The notes under the pieces are model-generated. The model was not told where the DNA came from. It made no database searches and saw only the letters and a program-made list of their open reading frames with translations. A stretch of 32,197 bases of DNA, taken from NCBI RefSeq assembly GCF_003612125.1, contig NZ_RAWI01000062.1:1-32197 (forward strand). The letters run 5' to 3'. Origin of the DNA: Corallococcus praedator. Lineage in GTDB: Bacteria; Myxococcota; Myxococcia; Myxococcales; Myxococcaceae. Positions 7,705 to 17,500 of this stretch are shown here, one piece after another (positions within the stretch are counted from its first letter, which is position 1; each line of letters begins with the position of its first letter). The position numbers were made by a program, and so were the translations under genes.

Positions 7705-8883
7705 ATGTTCGCAGGAATCCAGAAGGCGCTCGCATCGTCGCTTGCCGTGGTCTCCCTGCTGTCCGCCAGTCTGGCGGCGGCGCACGGCTCCATGGAAGTT
7801 CCCATCAGCCGCGTGTACGGCTGTTTCAAGGAAGGGCCGGAGAGTCCCCAATCCGCTGCCTGCAAGGCCGCGGTCCAGGCCGGTGGCACGCAGGCGCTGT
7901 ATGACTGGAACGGTGTCCGGCAGGGCGCCGCCAATGGCCGGCACCGGGAGATCATCCCCGACGGCAAGCTGTGCAGCGCCGCCAATGAGAGTCACAAGGG
8001 GTTGGACCTGGCGCGCACGGACTGGCCGTCCACGCTCATCACCCCGGACGCCAGCGGCAAGTTCGAGTTCGTCTTCCACGCCACCGCGGTGCACGCCACG
8101 GGCTACTTCCAGCTCTTCGCGACGAAGGAAGGCTACAACCCGGCGCTGCCCCTGAAGTGGTCGGACCTGGACGCGGCGCCCTTCTGCAACGTCACCAACG
8201 TGTCCGCGACGAACAACCGCTACCGCCTCAACTGCCCCTTCCCGTCGGGCAAGTCGGGCTCGCACGTCATCTTCGCCATCTGGCAGCGCGCGGACAGCCC
8301 GGAGGCCTTCTACGCCTGCACCGACGTGAAGTTCAGCAACACGCCGCCCCCGCCGGTGTCGTGGAAGGAATTGGGCCAGGTGCAGGCCCGCGAGGACCTG
8401 GCCAAGGGCAGCAAGGTGACGTTCCGCCTCTTCGACAGCGCGGGCCGCGACGCGGAGTCCTACCCGCTGCTGCTGGATGCCGCCACCCCGGCCGCCACGT
8501 GGGTCTACCGGCTGGCGCAGCAGGTGAACGCCGTCTCCAGCCGCGTGCAGGTGGGCGTGCTCCAGACGACGGGCAGCATCACCCCGGCCCAGGACGCGCT
8601 GGCCAACCGCGTGTACGCGAAGGAGACGGGCTACACGTTCCAGGTCGACATCGAGAAGCCGGCGCCCGGTGGCGGCTCCGACGGTGGCAGCGGCCCGACG
8701 GCCCAGTACAAGTACCCCGCCGGCCTCTCCAGCTACACCGCCGGCACGCTGGTGGAGGGCACGGATTCGCACCTCTACCGCTGCAAGCCCTTCCCGTACT
8801 CCGGCTGGTGCCAGGGCGTGGCGTCCTACTACGCGCCGGGCACGGGCATCGCCTGGGCGGATGCGTGGGACTTCGTCCGGTAG
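7705..8883 (+). CDS. AA10 lytic polysaccharide monooxygenase, GbpA-like, with chitin-binding module
   Basis: A secreted copper enzyme of 392 residues that oxidatively cleaves chitin (possibly cellulose). The signal peptide ends at LAAA, making His27 the mature N-terminus, as AA10 requires. With His130 (in ATAVHATGYF) it forms the histidine brace, and Phe210 in the CTDVKF motif is the expected axial residue. The catalytic domain runs to about residue 213. Residues 219-318 (WKELGQVQAREDLAKGSKVT ... YTFQVDIE) match GbpA domain 2. After a Gly/Ser linker, residues 332-392 form a CBM5/12- or CBM73-like module (YRCKPFPYSGWC, YYAPGTGIAWADAW). The start is secure: AAGGAGGT lies just before the ATG. 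Its own terminators on both sides suggest a single-gene transcript. In a predator it would help digest fungal or arthropod chitin or dead biomass. Confidence 0.93.
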   Translation: MFAGIQKALASSLAVVSLLSASLAAAHGSMEVPISRVYGCFKEGPESPQSAACKAAVQAGGTQALYDWNGVRQGAANGRHREIIPDGKLCSAANESHKGLDLARTDWPSTLITPDASGKFEFVFHATAVHATGYFQLFATKEGYNPALPLKWSDLDAAPFCNVTNVSATNNRYRLNCPFPSGKSGSHVIFAIWQRADSPEAFYACTDVKFSNTPPPPVSWKELGQVQAREDLAKGSKVTFRLFDSAGRDAESYPLLLDAATPAATWVYRLAQQVNAVSSRVQVGVLQTTGSITPAQDALANRVYAKETGYTFQVDIEKPAPGGGSDGGSGPTAQYKYPAGLSSYTAGTLVEGTDSHLYRCKPFPYSGWCQGVASYYAPGTGIAWADAWDFVR

Positions 8884-8911
8884 TCCGTCGCGCTGACGCT
8901 TGAGCCGTCTC

Positions 8912-8941
8912 GGGCCGTCCTTCCCCTGGGGAGGGCGGCCC
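8912..8941 (+). terminator. Hairpin terminator after the LPMO gene
   Basis: GGGCCGTCCTTCC pairs with GGAGGGCGGCCC-type sequence to give a 13-bp stem (two G-U pairs) with a 4-nt loop, 28 nt after the LPMO stop. No T-run follows, as is usual in GC-rich genomes. Confidence 0.6.
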
Positions 8942-9079
8942 GTGTCGCATCGGATGTAAAACACTGTCAATACTGGAAAGAACGGAGATTCAGGGTTCCG
9001 CCGAAACATCCTGATGCCTCGGGAAGATAAAGGGCAGGCGGTCCCTGTCTGTCTTTTTCGCCCCTCCCCCCGAGGCTCC
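8942..9079 (+). promoter_or_regulatory. AT-richer gap upstream of the GH71 gene, presumed promoter region
   Basis: About 140 nt with clearly lower GC than its surroundings (for example TGTAAAACACTGTCAATACT near 8955-8975 and GATAAA near 9025). A promoter for the GH71 gene is expected here, but no convincing -35/-10 pair could be picked. An in-frame ATG at 9014 exists but would add 22 non-signal residues before the lipoprotein signal. Confidence 0.3.
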
Positions 9080-11149
9080 ATGTCTTCGTTGCTGTCGTCA
9101 CCCTCCGTTCGCGTGGGATGTCTTTCGCTGTGGGTCGCCCTGGTCGGTGGCTGTGGTCCCGCCGAGCCCTCCGGGCCCGTCCCGTCAGAGGCGCGGGTCT
9201 CCGAGGCCTCGCAGGCGGCGGTGGGAACCTCCACCACGCTGGTGGCCGCGGGCAGCGTGTGGAAGTACCGGGACACCGGCGTGGATCCGGGCGCGCAATG
9301 GAAGACGGTGGCGTACGCCGACGCGGCGTGGTCGCAGGGGGCCGCGCAGCTGGGCTACGGCGACGGGGACGAGGCGACCGTGGTGTCCTACGGCCCCAAT
9401 GCTTCTGCCCGCCATGTGACGACGTGGTTTCGCAAGAGCTTCACCGTGGCGGACGCGTCGCGGGTGAGCGCGGGCGTGCTGCGGCTGCTGCGGGATGACG
9501 GCGCCATCGTGTACCTGAACGGCACGGAGGTCTTCCGCACCAACCTGCCCTCGGGCACGGTGACGCCCACGACGCTGGCGCCCCTGGTCATCGCGGGGGT
9601 GGATGAGACGGCGTGGTTGACCGCCTCCATCGCGCTGGGCTCGCTCGTGTCGGGCACCAACGTGCTGGCGGTGGAGGTGCACCAGTCCACGCTCAACTCC
9701 TCCGACCTGGGCTTCGACCTGGAGCTGACGGCGACCGTGGCGTCCCAGCCCACGCCGTGCTTCGCGCTGGACCTGCCTTCGCTGTCGTCGCTGCGTGCGT
9801 CACCGAAGAAGGTCTTCGCGCACTACTTCTCGCCCTATCCGCTGTCGCTCGACAACAAGGACCCGGCGGTCGACTACTACGCGCGCAACTACCTGCAGCC
9901 CACGGGGGAGAACTCCAAGTTCGCCTACTGCGGCGGCCTGCTCAAGCAGCGCCCCCTTGCGCAGCCTCCCCGCGCGGCGGGCGTGGACTTCGAGCGCGCG
10001 AACTTCGAGGTGGAGGTGCGGAGAGCCTCCGCGCTGGGCCTGGACGGCTTCACCTACGACATCCTCAACCACCAGGGCACGCACTGGACGCGGCTGCTCA
10101 AGCTGCTGGACGCCGCGAGCGCCGTGGACCCGGGCTTCCGCATCGTGCTGATGCCGGACATGACGTCCACGTACCAGGGCACGGACGCGGAGGCGCAAAC
10201 CGCCTTCGTGGACTCCATCGCGTCGGTGGCGGCGCACCCGGCGACGTACCACCTGGACGACGGGCGGCTGCTGCTGTCGCCGTTCGCCGCAGACCGGCGT
10301 ACGCCGCAGTGGTGGGCCTCCACGCTCCAGGCCCTGGCCGCGCGCGGCATCCCGTCCGCGCTGTGGCCGGTGTACGTGTCGCCGTGGGCGGCGGCGACGA
10401 CGAGCCTGAAGGCGCAGGTGCCCCTGTACGGCACGTCCACCTGGGGCTCGCGCACGCTGTCGGGCGCGGCGGGGCAGAAGACGAACCCGGGCACCGCGCA
10501 CGGCATGGGCTTGAAGTGGATGGCGCCCCTGGCGGTGCAGGACTCGCGGCCCAAGGACCTCATCTACACGGAGGCGAACAACTCCCAGGCGCTGCTGGCG
10601 CTGTGGGACGCGGCCATCTCGGGCGGCGCGGACTGGGTGCAGCTCATCACCTGGAATGACTATTCGGAGGCCACGGAGTTCTCGCCGTCCAGCGGCACGC
10701 AGTGGGCGCCGTTCGACCTGACGGCCTACTACACGGCGTGGTTCAAGACGGGCGTGCAGCCGGCCATCGTCCGGGACGCGGTGTATTACTTCCACCGGAA
10801 CCAGGCGACCACCGCGTCTCCAGACCTGACGAAGCAGCGCGCCGTCTACCAGGTGAAGAACGGAGCGCCGCCCGCCAACGAGATTGAATTGCTGGCCTTC
10901 CTCACCGCGCCCGCGACGCTCGAGATCGAGGTGGCGGGCACGGTGCAACGCAAGGACGTGGGCGCGGGCATCCAGTCCTTCCGCATCCCCCTGCGGGAGG
11001 GCACGCCGCGCTTCCGGGCGGTGCGCGGCGGCGTCACCGTGGCCACGGTGACGAGCGCGTCCCCCATCAGCAACACCATCGTCTACCAGGACCTGCTCTA
11101 CCGCGCGGGCGGCAGCCTGACGTGTGACCGGAGCGCGTTCTTCCCCTGA
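9080..11149 (+). CDS. GH71-like endo-alpha-1,3-glucanase lipoprotein
   Basis: A predicted 689-residue surface or periplasmic lipoprotein: signal sequence with lipobox VGGC. Three parts follow. Residues about 55-220 are a beta-sandwich module (WKYRD, LGYGDGDE, TTWFRKSF, DDGAIVYLNGTEVFR) also found on other secreted myxobacterial enzymes. From about 241 comes the catalytic domain, starting KKVFAHYFSPYP and ending near TWNDYSEATEF (Trp525-Glu530), which matches the TWNDYGES motif of family GH71. Other acidic candidates lie in LGLDGFTYDIL and VLMPDM. The last 130 residues form a beta-rich tail. GH71 enzymes cut alpha-1,3-glucan (mutan, pseudonigeran), a fungal wall polymer. ATG 9080 has GAGG upstream and gives the signal peptide; the frame is open from 9014. 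Substrate is inferred from family only. Confidence 0.85.
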   Translation: MSSLLSSPSVRVGCLSLWVALVGGCGPAEPSGPVPSEARVSEASQAAVGTSTTLVAAGSVWKYRDTGVDPGAQWKTVAYADAAWSQGAAQLGYGDGDEATVVSYGPNASARHVTTWFRKSFTVADASRVSAGVLRLLRDDGAIVYLNGTEVFRTNLPSGTVTPTTLAPLVIAGVDETAWLTASIALGSLVSGTNVLAVEVHQSTLNSSDLGFDLELTATVASQPTPCFALDLPSLSSLRASPKKVFAHYFSPYPLSLDNKDPAVDYYARNYLQPTGENSKFAYCGGLLKQRPLAQPPRAAGVDFERANFEVEVRRASALGLDGFTYDILNHQGTHWTRLLKLLDAASAVDPGFRIVLMPDMTSTYQGTDAEAQTAFVDSIASVAAHPATYHLDDGRLLLSPFAADRRTPQWWASTLQALAARGIPSALWPVYVSPWAAATTSLKAQVPLYGTSTWGSRTLSGAAGQKTNPGTAHGMGLKWMAPLAVQDSRPKDLIYTEANNSQALLALWDAAISGGADWVQLITWNDYSEATEFSPSSGTQWAPFDLTAYYTAWFKTGVQPAIVRDAVYYFHRNQATTASPDLTKQRAVYQVKNGAPPANEIELLAFLTAPATLEIEVAGTVQRKDVGAGIQSFRIPLREGTPRFRAVRGGVTVATVTSASPISNTIVYQDLLYRAGGSLTCDRSAFFP

Positions 11150-11151
11150 GC

Positions 11152-11173
11152 CAAGTGCCCGTCGGGCCGCTTG
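11152..11173. terminator. Possible bidirectional terminator between convergent genes
   Basis: The 26-nt gap between the GH71 stop and the stop of paralog A contains CAAG-GCCC ... GGGC-CTTG arms around GTC, a two-part stem with small internal bulges. It may end transcription from both sides; no T-run is present. Confidence 0.35.
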
Positions 11174-11175
11174 CC

Positions 11176-14100
11176 TCAGGGCCCGATGGGACGCCACACC
11201 GCGCGCACGTCGCGCGAGTGCTCACCCGTCGCTGAGACTTCCAATTCCTCGCGGTGGAGTTGCTCGCCGTTCGTACCCATGGCGAAGAGGGTGTAGCGGC
11301 CCGCCGGGAGGTGTTGGAACGTGGCGACCTTCGGTGGGCCGTCCCTCCACTGCACGGGATGGGATTTCTGGTTCAACCAGGCCGCGGCCTGGAGGGACTC
11401 CGGGAAGGGCACCGGGCCTGGAACCAACAGGGCGAGATCGATGTCATCCTCCAGGCGCAGGTGGAGGGTGCTGCCTTCCTTCAAGGCTTCGAGCGTGACC
11501 ACCACCGGACCGCTCGCGGGAATCCGCAGGGGCTGGGGACGAAAGCGCTCCTCGCGGTCGTCGTCGGCAGGCTCGGTCTGCATCCAGTAGAGGCCCGGGG
11601 GCAGGCCCTGCGCGCGCGCCGTCCCCTGAGGCGCCACGTGGAGGTGTGAAGTCCCCTCCGCATCCACGAAGGTGACGGTGGCGGCAAGGGGCTGTCCCCG
11701 GGTGTCCCGCACCTGGACCTCCACCGATGCGCCAGGGTCCAGCACGTCCGTGAAGGTCCGCGCTTCCGCCGTCAGCGTCCGCTGAAGTGGCAGGTAGCCG
11801 TCCACCTCCAGCCGGAGCGTGAGGGCGGTGGCGGGCAGGCGCTCCAACAGGAGCATCCCGTCCTCGCCCGGGACCACCCAGCGTGCATCCAGGGCGCGAC
11901 GGGAGTCCGCCGGCCCTGTTCCTTCAATCCGGACGTGGACCTGCGGGCGGGTGGCCGTGGCTTCGCGGGCGGTGAACGGGGCCCCCGTCCGGGCGTCGTG
12001 CAGCACGCCCCGCACGGTCCTGCCTCGTGACAGCGTGAGGGTGCCCACGTCCAGGTCGCCTTCGTCCGGGGGCGTAAGGGCTCGCTCCAGGGGCGCGAAG
12101 TCCATGGCTCGCACCACGAGTTTCCGGACGTCGTCCGGCTCCACGGGCTCCGCGAAGGTGCCGTCCGTGGACGTCACCTCGCTTCCGTTCACCGAGAAGG
12201 ACGTGACGGGCTGGCCTCCCTCGTCGACGATCCGGCCCCGGAGGCGGGCTTTGGGCTTGAGCACCAGTCGCAGCTCGCGGGCCTCCGCTCCAATCCGCCA
12301 GTCCTCCTTCACGGCCGTTCCCCCCTGGGAGCGGACCGGATCAAAGACGTGGCCCTCGCGCGACACGAACACCTCGTAGCGGGGCGCGCTCAGGTGTTTC
12401 AGGACGAAGCGGCCCTCCTTGTCCGTGCGAACGCCCTCCGGCAGGCTGTTCCCGCAGAACCCGCGCCCCTGTCGCCAGCTCGGGATGTCCTCGGAGGGGA
12501 GGGAGGCTCGGACCAGGACCCCTTCCAGGGGATGGCCCGCGGGGTCCACGGCGATGCCGGACACCGTCCGGCCTTCCGGGAAGCGCAGGGTGACGTCCAC
12601 GGTTTCGCCCTCCACGACCTCCACGGGCTGCGTCGTGATCTCCTCCAGCGCGTCGGTCTGGAAGGCCGCTTCCACCATGAAGTGGCCGGAAGGGATGCCC
12701 CGCAGCGTGAACCGTCCCTGCTCATCCGTGGTGTCGTAGCGGCCATCGATGTCGAGCTTCCCGGTGCTCGACAGGGACACGCCGATGCCCTCCAGGGGCG
12801 CTCCCTTCGCGCTCAGGAGGGTGCCGGACACCTCTCCACCCCGACGCACGACGAACCGCACGTCGCGAGAGGGAATGCGCACCTCAATCTGCTCGGTGAC
12901 GAGGTCATCCTCTTCGAGGAAGAGCGCTCCTTCGCCCTCTCTCCTGGCGTCCACCACGAAGCCTCCGGCCTCGTCCGTGGTGACGGTCTCTTCCTCCCGA
13001 CCGTGGTCCCGCCGGGACACCGTGCCCCTGCGCAGCGACACCTGCCGTCCGGGAAGCGGGCTGCCTTCCGTGTCGACGAGGATTCCCTCCACCGACACGG
13101 CGCGCTTCAGCGTGAAGTCGAGCGGTCCCATCCGTGCGTCGATGGGACGTTCATCGCGCGGAAGGTCCAGGTGGTGCGCCGCCTGGACGGCCAGCCTGTG
13201 GGGACCGGTCACCAGGGGGCCCAGCCGGTAGTGGCCCGCTGCGTCGGTCACGGCGACCCTCTCCCCGGAGGGAATCGCCCCCGTGACGTCGGCGCGGGCC
13301 GTCACGCGAGCCTCCGCGATGGACTTCCCCGTGTCATCCCGCACGGTGCCTTGCAGGAACACCGCGGGCTCCAGTTGGAGCACGGGCTCCACCGGAGGGT
13401 CATCCTCCTTGGACTGGAAGGAGGCGAAGGCATCCCGCGAAGGCGTCTGGGCGAAGAGCGTGTGCGGAGGCGGATGCGCGGATTCGAAGGTGAAGCGTCC
13501 CGTGGCATCCGTCTGGGTGAAGTGCTGCTCCGGGTCCAGCAGCGACGAGGTCAACATCACGTCGACCCCTGGCGCGGGAGTGCCCTGGGCGGACACCACC
13601 CGGCCCGTGACGCGCACGGGCCGCTCCAGCCACAGGACCTCGAACTCGAGCGCACGGGCATTCCTGAAGAAGAGGGAGGTCCAGCCCTCCGCGGTGATGA
13701 GGACGGCGTAGGCCGTGTCGGGCAGGGGGCCCACGCGGAATTGGCCGTTGGCGTCGGTGAGCGCATCGAAGAAGCGCGTGTGCTGCCGGGAGAACACGGT
13801 GACGCGCGCCCCGGCGATGGGACCCGCATCGCCCTTCATCTGGACGACGCCCTTGAACACGACGCCCTCTTCGAGGAGCAACGCCACGTCCTGACTTCCC
13901 GTGGCGACGTCGCGCTGCTTCGCCGCGCCCGCTTCCCCCAGGGCCCAGAGCGTGACGGCGCCCTCGGTGAGCCCATCGAGCACGAAGGTGCCGTCCTCAT
14001 CGGTGGTCGTCTCCGCGAGCACGCGCGCTTCCCCTTCACGTGCGGCGACCCGCGCCTGGATCTCCCCGATGAGCCGGGGGCCGCAGTCCGTCCACTGGAG

Positions 14101-14439
14101 GGGACGCTCGCGGGGGCCGGACGACGCCGTGGCATCGGCGGGGCAGGGCAGCTCCGACAGCGTCTCTCCCGGCTCGGCGCGCGACGCGGACACGCGCACG
14201 CCCGCCACGGGGCCGTGCTCGTTGCTCACGGTGCCGGTGATGCGCGGGCTTCCAGCGAGCACGCGCACCGCCTGCTGCGTGGCGCGGGGCCCGGCGAACG
14301 ACTTCCTGGCGGAGGGGGAGGGGGAAGCGTGGGACGTCGGGTTCGCGGCATCGCGCGAGCCGTATAGCAGCGCGAGCAGCAGCAGCACTCCGATGATGCC
14401 CCCGATGCCCGGCAGCCACCCGCGGTTCGCCTCGCGCAT
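11176..14439 (-). CDS. Paralog A: membrane-anchored protein with 10 carboxypeptidase-regulatory-like modules plus C-terminal module
   Basis: A 1087-residue protein with a signal anchor (about residues 9-26, GIGGIIGVLLLLALLYG) and no lipobox, so the bulk should lie in the periplasm. After a Ser/Pro linker come ten beta-sandwich modules of about 80-100 residues, each with the pattern G-x-V-x-D-x2-G-x-P-L-x-G ... T-D-x2-G-R-F-x-L ... P-G-x-Y typical of carboxypeptidase regulatory-like domains. The C-terminal module contains AGRYTLF and HREELEV and ends WRPIGP. Module 1 holds the Cys99/Cys119 pair; module 2 has HTRFFDA. It is the last gene of the five-gene array. Unlike its siblings it has a clear ribosome site (GGGAGGG, 6 nt before ATG 14439), and its TATCCT box is 32 nt upstream. 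A TTG at 14442 is too close to that site. No catalytic motif is visible; a binding or scaffold role is inference. Confidence 0.82.
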   Translation of the reverse strand: MREANRGWLPGIGGIIGVLLLLALLYGSRDAANPTSHASPSPSARKSFAGPRATQQAVRVLAGSPRITGTVSNEHGPVAGVRVSASRAEPGETLSELPCPADATASSGPRERPLQWTDCGPRLIGEIQARVAAREGEARVLAETTTDEDGTFVLDGLTEGAVTLWALGEAGAAKQRDVATGSQDVALLLEEGVVFKGVVQMKGDAGPIAGARVTVFSRQHTRFFDALTDANGQFRVGPLPDTAYAVLITAEGWTSLFFRNARALEFEVLWLERPVRVTGRVVSAQGTPAPGVDVMLTSSLLDPEQHFTQTDATGRFTFESAHPPPHTLFAQTPSRDAFASFQSKEDDPPVEPVLQLEPAVFLQGTVRDDTGKSIAEARVTARADVTGAIPSGERVAVTDAAGHYRLGPLVTGPHRLAVQAAHHLDLPRDERPIDARMGPLDFTLKRAVSVEGILVDTEGSPLPGRQVSLRRGTVSRRDHGREEETVTTDEAGGFVVDARREGEGALFLEEDDLVTEQIEVRIPSRDVRFVVRRGGEVSGTLLSAKGAPLEGIGVSLSSTGKLDIDGRYDTTDEQGRFTLRGIPSGHFMVEAAFQTDALEEITTQPVEVVEGETVDVTLRFPEGRTVSGIAVDPAGHPLEGVLVRASLPSEDIPSWRQGRGFCGNSLPEGVRTDKEGRFVLKHLSAPRYEVFVSREGHVFDPVRSQGGTAVKEDWRIGAEARELRLVLKPKARLRGRIVDEGGQPVTSFSVNGSEVTSTDGTFAEPVEPDDVRKLVVRAMDFAPLERALTPPDEGDLDVGTLTLSRGRTVRGVLHDARTGAPFTAREATATRPQVHVRIEGTGPADSRRALDARWVVPGEDGMLLLERLPATALTLRLEVDGYLPLQRTLTAEARTFTDVLDPGASVEVQVRDTRGQPLAATVTFVDAEGTSHLHVAPQGTARAQGLPPGLYWMQTEPADDDREERFRPQPLRIPASGPVVVTLEALKEGSTLHLRLEDDIDLALLVPGPVPFPESLQAAAWLNQKSHPVQWRDGPPKVATFQHLPAGRYTLFAMGTNGEQLHREELEVSATGEHSRDVRAVWRPIGP

Positions 14440-14471
14440 CAACGCCCTCCCGTTGTGCTGTCCCGTCCCAG

Positions 14472-14477
14472 AGGATA
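14472..14477 (-). promoter_or_regulatory. TATCCT box upstream of paralog A
   Basis: Same hexamer as upstream of paralogs B to E, but 32 nt before the start codon, leaving room for a leader of about 25 nt with the GGGAGGG ribosome site. Confidence 0.4.
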
Positions 14478-14526
14478 CCCGCGAGCGGACGGCGATGTCT
14501 CAGCGGGACCGGACGCAGTGTTTCCG

Positions 14527-17500
14527 CTAGGGCTTCGCCACGCTGGCCTCGGCGGTGAGGTCCACCTCTCCTCGCTCGGGGATCCGCACCGACCGGGGTG
14601 GGAAGGTGCTCCCGCTGCGTCCGCCGGTCTTGCGCGTCTTCAGCAGGTATTCTCCCGCCTCCACCCCCCGGAGGAGGGCATTCCCCGCGGGCGCCGTGGC
14701 TTCGTAGGACCGGTGGCGTCGGTCCTGGGGCGCCAGGAAGAAGTGCGCGGGCACGGGCTGTCCGTTCGCGTCCCGTGCCGACAGCCGCACCCTCGCCGCG
14801 GGATCCAGGGACACCGTGAGCGGCTCCTGGGAGCGCACCTCGATGCTGACGGGCAGGAAGCCCTCGGCGGACAGGTCCAGGGTGAACGGCGGCGGCGGCA
14901 GGGTCGGCAGCTCGTGGACCCCGTCGCGGAAGACGGGCTGTTCGGGCACGGGCCTGAAGCGGACGGGTCCTCCCGTGACGGGCTCCTGGAGCATCGCGTA
15001 GAGGCCCTTCGTCTGGGTGACGGGGGCTCCGGTCTCCTCGTCCCGCAGGTGGAGCCGCAGCGTCCAGGGTCGGGGGAGGGTCAGCGTGCCCAGGTCCACG
15101 TCCCGGCCTTCCTCCCAGGTCGCGGTCTGCTTCAGGGGAGCGAAGCCGGGCGCGTTCAGCGTGAGGGCATGGGTGCCGGATCCGGTGACGGGGATGGCGA
15201 AGGTGCCGTCGTCCTGGGTCACCGGATCCATGGCCTGGAAGCTCGAATCCCCCACCGCCCTGAAGGTGGTGACAGCCTTGCCGTCCGGATCCACGAGCCG
15301 GCCCTTCAGGTGGCCGTGGCGCGCCAGCACCAGCCGCACCTGCTCCGCCTGGGCCTCCGCCCAGAAGAGCTGTTCCTCCGCGTCGAAGGTGCCTCCCTGG
15401 GAGCGCTCCGCGCGAAAGGTGTGGTCCTGCAGGCTCGCGTCCAGCGCGTAGCGAGGGGCCGTCAGGTGGCGCAGGGTGAAGCGGCCGTCCGGACCCGAGC
15501 GGATGCCGGCGAGCCCCAGGATGCCCCCGATCCCCTCGTCGAACTGCTCCCAGGCGGCGTCGTCCTCGGGCGTCGTCGCGGAGATCAGGACGTCCGCGAG
15601 CGGCTGGCCCGTGCCATCCACCGCCACCCCGGAGAGGGTGCGGCCTTCTTCCAGCCGAAGGGTCACGTCCAACTGCTCGCGCTCCTGGAGCTCGATGCGC
15701 TGAGACACCCGCTCGTTCATCCACTCCCGGGAGACGGTCGCCTCCAGCACGTAGTGCCCGGGCCGGAGGCCTTGCAGGAGGAAGGTGCCCGAGCCTTCCG
15801 TCGCGCCGTAGCGCGGCCCTGCTCCCTCCACGTCGTCGCCTTCATCCGCCGCCTCTTCTTCCCGCACCAGCCGGATGGAGGCCTGGCGCACCGGCAGCCC
15901 CTGCGCATCCGTGACGTGCCCCGACACCGACGCGCCCCGGTTCATCACCAGTTTCAGCGACGTGGCGGGGACCTGGACCTCGAGCGCAGCGGGAATGAAG
16001 GCGTCGTGCTCGGCGATGATCCACCCGGAGTCCGCTTCCGGTGCGTCCAGGACGAAGCGCCCGTCCGCGTCCGTCAGCGTGACGTCCTCGGGAGGGCAGC
16101 CCCTGCCCCTGTCGCCGCAGTAGTGAAGCCCCACGGAGATTCCCGCGAGCGGTTGGCCCTCCGCATCGACGACGGTGCCTTCGGCGGAGGCCGCGCGGAC
16201 GAGGGTGAAGTCCAGCGGGCCCTGTCCCCGGCCCAGTGCCTGGTTCGCGACCTCCATGTCCAGGTGGTGGACCGCTTCAATCTTGAACGCGTGCGGTCCG
16301 GAGCGCACGGGCCCCAGCCGGTAGCGTCCGGATGCGCTCGTCACGGTGGTGGCCTCCGCGGACACCGGCCCTCCGTCCTCCCGGAAGGTGCTCACCTTCG
16401 CTCCCGCGATGGGGTGGCCGGTGTCGTCGCTCACGGTGCCGTCGACGAACACGCCGGCCTGGAGCTGGAGCACCACGTCCTGCGCGGGCGGTGACACGGT
16501 GAGCGTGGCGAACGCGCCCAGTTGGACCGTGCCGACATTGAGCTGATGCGGAAGCTCCGGCACGTCGTCGAAGGAGAACCGGCCGGCCCCGTCGGTCGTG
16601 GTGAGCTGCTCCGTCGCCAGCTCGGTGTCGCCATCGAGCAGGACCTGGAGCCCCGCAGCGGGACTTCCATCCACGGCCACCACGCGGCCCGCGAGCCGGG
16701 ACACGCGGGCGAGCGTCACGGGTTCGAGCGGGCCCTCCTGGTCCAGGTCCTGGATGAAGCGCGAAGCCCAGCCGTCCGCGGCGATGAAGACCGAGTAGCG
16801 CCCCAAGGGCAGGGGGCCCAGGTGGAAGGTGCCCTGGGCATCCGCGACGGCGTCGAAGAAGCGCGTGTGCTCGCGGTCGATGACCGTCACCCGGGCGTCG
16901 GGAATGGGCGTCGTCCCGTCCTGGGCCGTGACGTTGCCTTCCACGAAGCGCCCCTCCTCCAGTTGCAGCTCCACGCCCTCCCGGCCGACAGGAACGTGGG
17001 GCTGCACCCCCGCGCCTGTCTCCGCCAGGGCCCAGAGCGTGACGCTGCCCTCGGGCAGGCCCTCCAGCACGAAGCGGCCCTCCGCGTCCGTCGTCGCTTC
17101 CGCGAACACGGGGGCTTCGCCCAGCCGCGCACCCACGAGCTCCAGCAGCATGCGCCGGTACTCGATGCCGCAGTCCCGCAGCCCCACGGGAAGCTTCTCC
17201 TGGCCCTCCACGGTGGTGGGGCAGGGCAGCTCCGACAGGGTCCGCCAGGGCTCCGGCCGTGACGCGGAGACGCGCGCGCCCACGACCAGACCCCGGGCAT
17301 CGCGCACGCGGCCGGTGATGCGCGAGCTTCCAGCAGGCTGGGGCGCGGTCGTGATGACCGGCCTGCGCGGGCCAGGCATCTTGGAGGCGGCGGGCGGAGT
17401 GGATGAAGGGGGCGCAGGGGTGGAACGGGAGGCTCCGCTGCCCCAGAAGACGCCAGCGAGGAGCGCGACGACGGCCAACACGCCCACCGTCACCCAGGTC

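Noticed and set aside
9014-9079. Upstream in-frame ATG for the GH71 gene
   Set aside because: It would put 22 non-hydrophobic residues before a complete lipoprotein signal; ATG 9080 gives a normal signal peptide.
4428-9276. Long minus-strand frames (576, 578 and 617 codons) opposite the DUF1592, DUF1552 and LPMO genes
   Set aside because: Shadows of the third-position GC bias in the plus-strand genes; no domain, no credible start context.
14036-15724. A 562-codon minus-strand frame spanning the end of paralog B and the start of A
   Set aside because: Same strand but a different frame from both genes; Gly/Arg/Pro-rich out-of-frame translation running over a gene border.
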